Source: Gemmatimonadota bacterium (GTDB lineage Bacteria; Gemmatimonadota; Gemmatimonadetes; Gemmatimonadales; GWC2-71-9). Taken from it: a DNA stretch of 12,923 nucleotides. The notes under the pieces are model-generated. The model was not told the origin of the DNA. It was given only the letters and a program-made list of their open reading frames with translations, and made no database searches. The position numbers were made by a program, and so were the translations under genes. Of the stretch, positions 7,801-12,923 are shown piece by piece (positions within the stretch are counted from its first letter, which is position 1; each line of letters begins with the position of its first letter). The stretch lies in NCBI GenBank assembly GCA_025361465.1, contig JANYAG010000015.1, forward strand, positions 1-12,923, written 5' to 3'.

Positions 7801-10800
7801 CTCTACCCCTGGGGCGACCTCGGGTCGCGGTGCACTGTGGGCAACGGGGCGATCCCCGACGGAGAGGACCTCGATGGCGACCTGGTGCTCGATGCCCAGG
7901 GTCCCAACGACGATGTCTTCCGGTATGTCGTTGATCTCAGTGATACCGCGTTCCGGGTTCGCTCCCGCACGGTCACCGACTCGAGGGGGAAGACCTCGCG
8001 CTGGACCCTCTATCGCGTGCCCCTCCGCACGCCCACCGCGACGATCGGCAACCCGAACATGCGCCTGGTCAAGGAGATGCGGGTCGCGATCCTCACCCCC
8101 ACCGACAATGGCGGCGATGATCCGGTAATTCGGTTCGCCTTTGCGATGCTGCGCCTCACCGGTGCCCCATGGATTGCCCGGGCCCCCGCGCCGATCGACG
8201 GCATTTCCGGCTCGACGGCCGGGTCCCAGGGATCGGTCACCGTCAGTTCCATCAGCACCCAGGACATCGAGGTTGGATATACGCCGCCGCCGGGCGTGGC
8301 CCAGGTGCCGGCCAACGTCTCCACCGACCCGGGGCAGGCGGCCCAGCAAGTCAATGAGAAGTCGCTGCGCATCGCCGCCACTACGCTCAATGGCGGCCAG
8401 CGCGCCGAGGGATACACGCGTCTCACGGCCGGCTCGCAGAACCTTCAGGCCTACCGGCAACTCCGGGTCTGGGTGCGGGGGCACGGGCCGGGATGGGACA
8501 ACGGACCGTTGCGTGCCTACGTGAAGGTGGGCAGCGACGCCTTCAACTTCTACATGTACCAGGCGCCAGCCAGTTCCCTGAACTGGGACCAGGAATTGGT
8601 GGTGAATCTGGACACCTGGCGGCGCTTGCGCACCGAGATCGAGCTGCGGGTGTATCGCAACGAGGCGCCAAGCGGAGCTGAGGCCTGTGGCGCGGGCGAT
8701 CCGACGGCCTTCGTGGCCTGTGACAGTGGCTACGTCGTGCAAGTTCGCGACCCCCACGTCAACCCACCCAACCTGGTGGCGGTGCAGGAAGTGGCGGCCG
8801 GCATGTTGAACTCCGCCGGCCCTGGTGGTGCGATCGGATCAACGGAGTTGTGGGTCGATGATATCCGGCTCGACGCCCCGGTCTCGGCGACGGGAGTGGC
8901 CGGCGCCCTCTCGGCGCGCGTCGCCGCCAGTGATGTCGTCACGCTCGACCTCACCTATCTCTCGCAGGATCCCAACTTCCGGCAGATCGGCCAGACGCCG
9001 ACCTATCGCGGGACCCGCACGGTCGCGATGGCGAGCACCATCCACGTCGACCGCTTCCTGCCGCAGTCGCTCGGTCTCGGCATTCCTTTTTCGATCTCCC
9101 GCACCACCGGCCGGGCGGATCCCGTGCTGCTGACCGGGTCGGACGTCACCAGCAGCGCCCTGGCCGGATTCCGGCGCCCGAGCGACGCCTCGACGCAGTG
9201 GAGCCTCAGCATTCAGCGCACGGCGGTCGCCCGCTCCTCGCTGCTGCAGCGGTACCTCTACAATCCGCTGACCTTCACGGCCAACGGCACCGCCTCCAAC
9301 GCGCTGACCGAACTGAGCCGGGCGAGCGCATCGTCGTGGAACACCAACATCGGGTACTTCCTTCCCATTCCGCGCCGCGGCCGGTCGCTGGGACTTGGCC
9401 CGCTCGTCAAGCGCCTGCCGAACTGGTTCCAGGTGAGCGAAGGGGGCAAGAGCCTGCTGGGCAGCCGGCTGGCGCTGCTGCCGACTTCGCTGCGCTTTGC
9501 CAGCAGCCTGTCACACTCCATCGGTGATTTCACCTCGTATGCCGTGCCGATCGAGCGGCTGGCCGACACCATCCTCCGGCCGCTCACCAACGAGCAGTAT
9601 CTCTGGCGCAACGGGGCCTCGCTCACCTGGCAACCGCTGGGCTTCATCAGCGCATCCTCCGACTGGCAGAGCAACCGCGACCTGCGCCATTATGCCGATA
9701 CCACCGTGCTCGGGCGCCTGGTGGGGGCCTCGCGCCACGCGTTTCTCGGCGTCGATGCCGGGGTCGAGCGTGATCGCACCTTCAGCAACCGGATCCAGCT
9801 GGCCCCCGCGGTGTCACGCTGGCTCCATCCGCGAGTACTGGTCTCGACCGGATTCGTGCTGTCGCGGTCGCTGACCAGTCGCAATCCGGTGCGCGTGGTG
9901 GGTGATACCGCTGGTGCCTACATCCTGCCCCAGACACTCAATAACTCACGACAGGTGGAGTTCGGGCTGAATATCGACCCGGCGTTCCTGATTCAGAGTC
10001 TTTTCGGTGATTCGAGCCGGGTGACGACGACACTGCAGCGGCTGCGTCCAATCCAGTTTTCCCGCACGCGGTCACTGCAATCCACCTTCGACCTGGCGAC
10101 GTTCAACCCCGGGCTGGGATACCAGATGGGGCTGGGCAGCTTCGACGCCTTCCTCGCCCGCGATGGCCAACGGGCGGTCGGCGCAGTGCGATCCCTGCAG
10201 AACAGCGCCAACGCCTCGCTCGACCTGCCCGGTGGCTTCGGAGCGGCGTTCAACTACAACCTGACCGACTTTGAGCGGTACCAGCGCAACATCTCCTCCA
10301 GCTTCATGGTCACCACCACGCACCAGACATCGCCAGGTGGGTCGATCTTCTGGACTCGGCCGTTCAACAGCGGGCCGCTCACCTTCCTCAGCTCCAACCT
10401 GCAGCTGCAGAAGCAAGTGGCCTCCTCGATCACTCCGGCCGAGACCGGCGATTCGACCATCATCGAGAGTACCACCTATACCACCACGCCGATGCTCACG
10501 CTGTCCTTCCGGAACAACGTCAGCGTGACGTTGCGGGGACGCATCGACCGGTCCAATGCGATCGCCAACGGCAATACCACCCATGGCACCAATGATGACC
10601 TTGCCGCAGAACTGACGTGGATCACCCGGCTACCGCAGCGCGTGTCGAAGCTGCGGCGGAGCCTGACCAGCCGGCTGGGCGTGGGGCAGAGCGCGGCGGT
10701 GACCTGCCTCCAGCGTTCCGGCGATTCGCTGTGCGTGCCATATTCCGACATCCACCGGCTCGATGTCCAGGGCAGCTTCAGTGCGGACCTGGCCACGGCG

Positions 10801-10920
10801 CTGCAAACCTCGCTGCAGTTCAGCTGGGTGCTCCAGGATGTTCGCAACCTGCAGCGCAAGACTTCGAATGTGACCATCGGCGTGCAGTTCACCGTGCCGC
10901 TCAATTTCCTGGGGATGTGA
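4825..10920 (+). CDS. sprA: SprA/Sov-family outer-membrane protein (type IX secretion translocon homologue)
   Basis: In Bacteroidetes SprA (Sov) forms the giant outer-membrane barrel that exports type IX cargo. This 2031-residue protein is shorter than those (about 2,400-2,500) but shares their ordered landmarks: a region at about 130-280 matching the SprA N-terminal domain (RVHINIDLDTRRDF, GLPDEVVQEVNVGSV, NNFGIDTKFELGPFRFEAIAASQKG); a second such unit near 540-640 with GSEQIYVNDV (588-597) and DYQIDYNTGKVLF (604-616); YLEEFEND (740-747); an acidic loop GEDLDGDLVLD (1013-1023) before FRYVVDL; LWVDDIRL (1342-1349), like the Bacteroidetes VWVNELRL; then about 650 residues of barrel strands. 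The signal peptide is MTIRRVVLALAIGLAPIAAGA with predicted cut before Gln22. The GTG start is forced within 21 bases by an in-frame TAA at 4804; no clear Shine-Dalgarno motif is seen. All eight cysteines form four close pairs: 151/163, 983/1003, 1288/1299, 1961/1970. Family membership is strong; a true secretion role here is inferred. Confidence 0.88.
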   Translation: MTIRRVVLALAIGLAPIAAGAQVPVTGAPAASSDTVHEYAHFRLPAADSDVGHSRLPTVMRWPWVTGIMPRPRAASMAFDEAIAALIAARRDDALRAHLLRTAADLVEGEAGAVKRRGLFGLSATTADFRFDERSSLGFDISTSRQRNLACTPDLVQNPLSGCTGGFTPPKIDNTLMLGATGVIGQRVHINIDLDTRRDFGNNNLIQAYYKGLPDEVVQEVNVGSVQFRAPPSRFLTAAIPTNNFGIDTKFELGPFRFEAIAASQKGSTMNTRTFRIGDQSTQPQDRVSRDLEFQSGKFFWLVDPEIIPGFPNVDILNLNGVSLAPAQQPTGQVRVYRYTSASVNNPGNPNANGITARGVNGTESVGPLRWALLKPNYDYWVDPSGLWLVLRAQLDPNDFLAVSYKTAGGTKVGTFPATDDPARGDTLLLIKYPNRGPASGTFRYAMRQVYHVAGKDLTRGSVTLAITVARSERPEGGTGTYLSLLGLALPSDQATFDGENRLFPRKRDPGADQVVEDVYIVFPNAKPFADPVRLSTNVRADSLYRTPEYLLFTEGPPSTFALNLHYEAASMGNRNGISLDASQIKEGSEQIYVNDVLRRKGVDYQIDYNTGKVLFLDPIGLLGRGVATVTAKFEQKGFFAVAPTSIAGITATWKNRYGELSAAGLYQAEATAFNRPFLGYEPRSSLMTGITGREDFNLPILTRWINGITTRRSTAPSSLSLQGELAVSRPNPNRSGSAYLEEFENDGALDIPMFETSWVPGSVPTNALGLGSVAGFANGFNPADAVQLIWQSYVPDANNKPIQLSPQDIDTTIKLTSSVARTAAPVLFMTLHADTAGGLLAGTSNHANWTLPKRPFAPRWRTMQTSLSPSGIDLTRNSAIEFWLFEGTDGGTGALEVNHTRMVFDIGKVSEDALSFAPETLSVHGTDSVWTGRQYVGRGRLDTERTDFGTWNALSDDTGILADRPDSVIGPGGVVIRRPKLCQRTLSSDVSLYPWGDLGSRCTVGNGAIPDGEDLDGDLVLDAQGPNDDVFRYVVDLSDTAFRVRSRTVTDSRGKTSRWTLYRVPLRTPTATIGNPNMRLVKEMRVAILTPTDNGGDDPVIRFAFAMLRLTGAPWIARAPAPIDGISGSTAGSQGSVTVSSISTQDIEVGYTPPPGVAQVPANVSTDPGQAAQQVNEKSLRIAATTLNGGQRAEGYTRLTAGSQNLQAYRQLRVWVRGHGPGWDNGPLRAYVKVGSDAFNFYMYQAPASSLNWDQELVVNLDTWRRLRTEIELRVYRNEAPSGAEACGAGDPTAFVACDSGYVVQVRDPHVNPPNLVAVQEVAAGMLNSAGPGGAIGSTELWVDDIRLDAPVSATGVAGALSARVAASDVVTLDLTYLSQDPNFRQIGQTPTYRGTRTVAMASTIHVDRFLPQSLGLGIPFSISRTTGRADPVLLTGSDVTSSALAGFRRPSDASTQWSLSIQRTAVARSSLLQRYLYNPLTFTANGTASNALTELSRASASSWNTNIGYFLPIPRRGRSLGLGPLVKRLPNWFQVSEGGKSLLGSRLALLPTSLRFASSLSHSIGDFTSYAVPIERLADTILRPLTNEQYLWRNGASLTWQPLGFISASSDWQSNRDLRHYADTTVLGRLVGASRHAFLGVDAGVERDRTFSNRIQLAPAVSRWLHPRVLVSTGFVLSRSLTSRNPVRVVGDTAGAYILPQTLNNSRQVEFGLNIDPAFLIQSLFGDSSRVTTTLQRLRPIQFSRTRSLQSTFDLATFNPGLGYQMGLGSFDAFLARDGQRAVGAVRSLQNSANASLDLPGGFGAAFNYNLTDFERYQRNISSSFMVTTTHQTSPGGSIFWTRPFNSGPLTFLSSNLQLQKQVASSITPAETGDSTIIESTTYTTTPMLTLSFRNNVSVTLRGRIDRSNAIANGNTTHGTNDDLAAELTWITRLPQRVSKLRRSLTSRLGVGQSAAVTCLQRSGDSLCVPYSDIHRLDVQGSFSADLATALQTSLQFSWVLQDVRNLQRKTSNVTIGVQFTVPLNFLGM

Positions 10921-11835
10921 ATGCCAACCACCCGACGCCTCGCCGCGGCTGCCGCGCTGCTCTCCGCCTGCGCCGCGGGAAACCCCGCCCCCGCGGCCAA
11001 GGAATTCGACGGGACGCGGGCCATGGCGTATATCGTCACCCAGGTCGGATTCGGGCCGCGCATCCCCGGGACGCCGGGACACACCCGGGCGGCGGCCTGG
11101 CTCGACTCGATGTCGCGTGGTCGCGCCGACACCGTGGTGACGCAGCGGTGGTGGCATCGCACCGCCAAGGGCGACTCGGTCGAGATGATCAACCTCATGG
11201 CCCGGATCAATCCTGCGGCCACCGACCGGGTCCTCTATCTGGCGCATTGGGATACCAGGCCGCATGCCAGCAACGATTCCAAGGACACCGTCAGCGCGGT
11301 GCCGGGAGCCAACGATGGCGGCTCGGGGGTCGCGATCCTGCTCGGCGTCATGGACGCCCTCAAGAAGAACCGGCCCGGCCTCGGGGTGGACCTGCTCTTC
11401 GTCGATGGCGAGGATTTCGGCAGCTTCGGCCCGCCGCGAGTTGACGTGCTCATCGGGGCGGAGTACTACGCCCGCCACCAGATCGGGCCGCGCCCGCTGT
11501 TCGCCGTGCTCTTTGACATGGTGGGCGGAAAGGACCTGGTGATTCCGAAGGAGCAGTTCTCGCAGGTGGCCGCGGCCGACGTGGTCGATCGTGTCTGGGG
11601 CATCGCCGAGCAGATGGGCTACGGCACCATCTTCACGCGCCAGTCCCAGTCGATGATCGATGACCATCTCCCGCTCATCGATCCAGGTGGTATCCGCACG
11701 ATCGATGTGATCACCGACCTCAACCGGTATGCCGCCTGGCACACCACCGCCGACACCCCGGACAAGCTGTCGGTCGCCAGCCTCGAAGCGGTCGGGAACG
11801 TCGCGGTTGCCGTGATCCGTTCCGCAAAGGAATAG
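10921..11835 (+). CDS. M28-family glutaminyl-peptide cyclotransferase-like lipoprotein
   Basis: The 304-residue product belongs to the zinc-dependent M28 fold and looks like glutaminyl cyclase, which turns N-terminal Gln of exported proteins into pyroglutamate. It opens with a lipoprotein signal ending LLSAC, lipidated Cys17 predicted, so it should sit in a membrane facing the periplasm. The domain starts VGFGPRIPGTPGHTRAAAWL (42-61). Active-site landmarks: HWDTRP (109-114), NDGGSG with Asp132 as zinc ligand, DGEDFG (162-167; Glu164 as acid/base and Asp165 as ligand, Glu in the human enzyme), FDMVG (198-202), DDH (247-249) and WHTTAD (273-278) with His274 as last zinc ligand. The DDH and WHT..D motifs match glutaminyl cyclases better than aminopeptidases, though M28 aminopeptidase is the alternative. 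Its ATG directly follows the sprA TGA, with GGGG 6 bases upstream, so it is very likely co-transcribed and coupled to sprA. Confidence 0.82.
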   Translation: MPTTRRLAAAAALLSACAAGNPAPAAKEFDGTRAMAYIVTQVGFGPRIPGTPGHTRAAAWLDSMSRGRADTVVTQRWWHRTAKGDSVEMINLMARINPAATDRVLYLAHWDTRPHASNDSKDTVSAVPGANDGGSGVAILLGVMDALKKNRPGLGVDLLFVDGEDFGSFGPPRVDVLIGAEYYARHQIGPRPLFAVLFDMVGGKDLVIPKEQFSQVAAADVVDRVWGIAEQMGYGTIFTRQSQSMIDDHLPLIDPGGIRTIDVITDLNRYAAWHTTADTPDKLSVASLEAVGNVAVAVIRSAKE

Positions 11836-11838
11836 CCC

Positions 11839-11856
11839 CCTCCCCGGCCGGGGGGG
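11839..11856 (+). repeat. Small GC hairpin between the cyclase and ComEA-like genes
   Basis: A 7-bp stem (11839-11845 with 11850-11856, one G-U pair) closes on a GGCC loop, right after the cyclase stop codon (11833-11835). It lacks a U-tract, so it is at most a weak terminator or a spacer structure in an operon. The G-run could alternatively serve poorly as a ribosome binding site for the next gene, though it lies about 15 bases from its GTG. Confidence 0.35.
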
Positions 11857-11871
11857 CGACACCATTCCTGG

Positions 11872-12486
11872 GTGACCGCCAAGGAACGTCGTTCCCTCGC
11901 CCTCCTGATTGGTCTTGCAGCCGTCGGCCACCTGGTACGTTCGCTGGTGGACGTCGGGCCGGACGCCCCGCCAGCCATTTCCCTGCTCGATTCCACCAGC
12001 GACGGCAACCCGGGGGCGCACCTCGACTCGATCCGGCGCCTGGCCGCCCCGTTGGGTCCCGAGGAGCGGATTGACGTGGACCGGGCCAGCGCCGAGGAGC
12101 TCGCGAGGCTCCCCGGGATTGGCCCCGCCATCGCCCGGAGAATCGTGGCGGATCGCCAGAGTCGAGGCGCATTTGGGAGCATCGAAGGGCTCGACCGGGT
12201 TCCGGGCGTCGGCCCGGTCGCCCTCGCCCGGTGGCGGCCGCATCTCCTGTTCACCGGGAATCCTGCCGACACTCCTCTCTCATCCGAGGCCGGCCAGGTC
12301 GACCTCAACACCGCTGGTGTGGACGAACTGGACGCTCTACCAGGGATTGGTGGTGCCCGGGCTCGTGCCATCGTCGCATTTCGCGATAGCGCCGGCCCAT
12401 TCCGCGATGGAATAGGGCTTTCACAGGTTCCGGGGATTTCCCGGGCGCTGGCTCGGCAGTTGGCTCCGCGTCTCCTGATCAGGTGA
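11872..12486 (+). CDS. Membrane-anchored protein with two tandem ComEA-type helix-hairpin-helix domains
   Basis: The 204-residue product has one N-terminal membrane helix (about 7-26, RSLALLIGLAAVGHLVRSLV) followed by a linker and two complete ComEA-like domains. The first (about 66-126) has IDVDRASAEELARLPGIGP and then VPGVGP at 110-115; the second (about 142-204) has VDLNTAGVDELDALPGIGG and a degenerate fourth hairpin VPGIS (186-190). Each unit shows the family pattern: D-x-N/D-x-A-x-x-x-E-L-x-x-L-P-G-I-G. ComEA is a membrane-tethered, non-specific double-strand DNA receptor in natural transformation; a periplasmic DNA-binding role is inferred here. The GTG at 11872 is chosen because it leaves a short positive N-terminus before the helix. 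It lies 36 bases downstream of the cyclase stop, with no promoter evident between them. Most ComEA proteins have one such domain, so two is unusual. Confidence 0.8.
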   Translation: MTAKERRSLALLIGLAAVGHLVRSLVDVGPDAPPAISLLDSTSDGNPGAHLDSIRRLAAPLGPEERIDVDRASAEELARLPGIGPAIARRIVADRQSRGAFGSIEGLDRVPGVGPVALARWRPHLLFTGNPADTPLSSEAGQVDLNTAGVDELDALPGIGGARARAIVAFRDSAGPFRDGIGLSQVPGISRALARQLAPRLLIR

Positions 12487-12546
12487 CAATCGTCCCGGTT
12501 GATCCACAGCGCCGTGAGGGCACTTCCCTTGCACTTTCGTTCGGAG

Positions 12547-12923
12547 ATGACCGAACCGTTCTCTGCCTCCCTCCCGAAGCCCGCCCCGGCCGGTGCCACG
12601 CACAACCGGATCGGGGACCTTCTCGTTTCGCAGGGGCTGATCAGCCGCGAGCAGCTGGCTGCCGCGCTGCACGAGCAGAGCTCGACCCATCACCGCCTGG
12701 GGTACATCCTCGTCCGGCTGGGGATGATCGACGAGCTGGAGCTGACCAAGGCGCTCGCCCGCCACTTCCGGATGCCGGCCGTCGACCTCTCCCGGTTCGA
12801 GGCCGACCCCAAGATCCTCCGCCTGATTCCCGCCGACCTGGCCCAGAAGCGGATGGTCCTGCCCCTCAAGCGGGAGGGGCGCACCCTGACGGTGGCGGTC
12901 GCCGATCCGGCCGACCAGGGGCT
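12547..12923 (+). CDS. PilB/GspE-type secretion or pilus ATPase, N-terminal MshEN domain (3' end outside window)
   Basis: The frame runs open from the ATG at 12547 to the window end, giving 125 complete codons. After a short Pro-rich start, residues from about 20 show the MshEN pattern of PilB, GspE and MshE ATPases: RIGDLLVSQGLISREQLAAAL, then RLGYILVRLGMIDELELTKALARHF, and MPAVDLSRFEADPKILRLIPADLAQK with RMVLPLKREGRTLTVAVADP near the end. In those ATPases this domain precedes the motor; some family members bind c-di-GMP here. The catalytic part lies outside the window, so PilB, GspE or MshE cannot be told apart. The ATG has GGAG touching it, too close for a ribosome site; an in-frame TTG at 12529 with GAGGG 8 bases upstream is the alternative start. 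It follows the ComEA-like gene by 60 bases, consistent with a pilus or DNA-uptake cluster. Confidence 0.85.
   Translation, partial: MTEPFSASLPKPAPAGATHNRIGDLLVSQGLISREQLAAALHEQSSTHHRLGYILVRLGMIDELELTKALARHFRMPAVDLSRFEADPKILRLIPADLAQKRMVLPLKREGRTLTVAVADPADQG

Noticed and set aside
10630..12243. Long minus-strand open frame spanning the cyclase and ComEA-like genes
   Set aside because: It crosses the sprA end, the cyclase and the ComEA-like gene, all recognisable on the plus strand, and its own translation has no domain.

Overview
The window reads as a piece of chromosome from a GC-rich diderm bacterium. It carries an outer-membrane TonB-dependent receptor of the Oar-like type, both permeases of the LPS exporter (LptF and LptG), and a very large SprA/Sov-family outer-membrane protein. 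The overall gene style (Oar-like receptor with paired cysteines, SprA outside an AT-rich Bacteroidetes background, GTG starts, weak Shine-Dalgarno sites) suggests Gemmatimonadota or a related FCB-type lineage. That placement is inference from protein style; no rRNA or other taxonomic marker is present.

Layout. Bases 1-1509 (+) hold the C-terminal 502 residues of a TonB-dependent receptor, followed by a strong 15-bp hairpin. Bases 1510-2094 hold no convincing gene; they carry terminator-like structures and an 85-base REP-like inverted repeat that lies just past the end of lptG. On the minus strand, lptF (4730-3162) and lptG (3165-2095) overlap by ATGA and form a two-gene operon. A 94-bp divergent promoter region (4731-4824) separates lptF from a co-directional plus-strand series: sprA/sov-like (4825-10920), an M28-family glutaminyl-peptide cyclotransferase-like lipoprotein gene starting at the base after the sprA stop (10921-11835), a membrane-anchored protein with two tandem ComEA-type helix-hairpin-helix domains (11872-12486), and the start of a PilB/GspE-type secretion or pilus ATPase with an MshEN domain (12547 to the window end).

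How the genes may work together. Most of the window concerns the cell envelope. LptFG extract LPS from the inner membrane. SprA is the outer-membrane translocon of the type IX secretion system in Bacteroidetes. Glutaminyl cyclase converts N-terminal Gln of exported proteins to pyroglutamate. The predicted signal-peptide cleavage of this SprA would expose Gln22, so the neighbouring cyclase may act on SprA itself and on other exported proteins. The ComEA-like and PilB-like genes suggest a DNA-uptake or type IV pilus module following on. The features of most interest are the SprA homologue with its eight cysteines arranged as four close pairs, its tight linkage to glutaminyl cyclase, the unusually enlarged LptF periplasmic domain, and the tandem ComEA domains.
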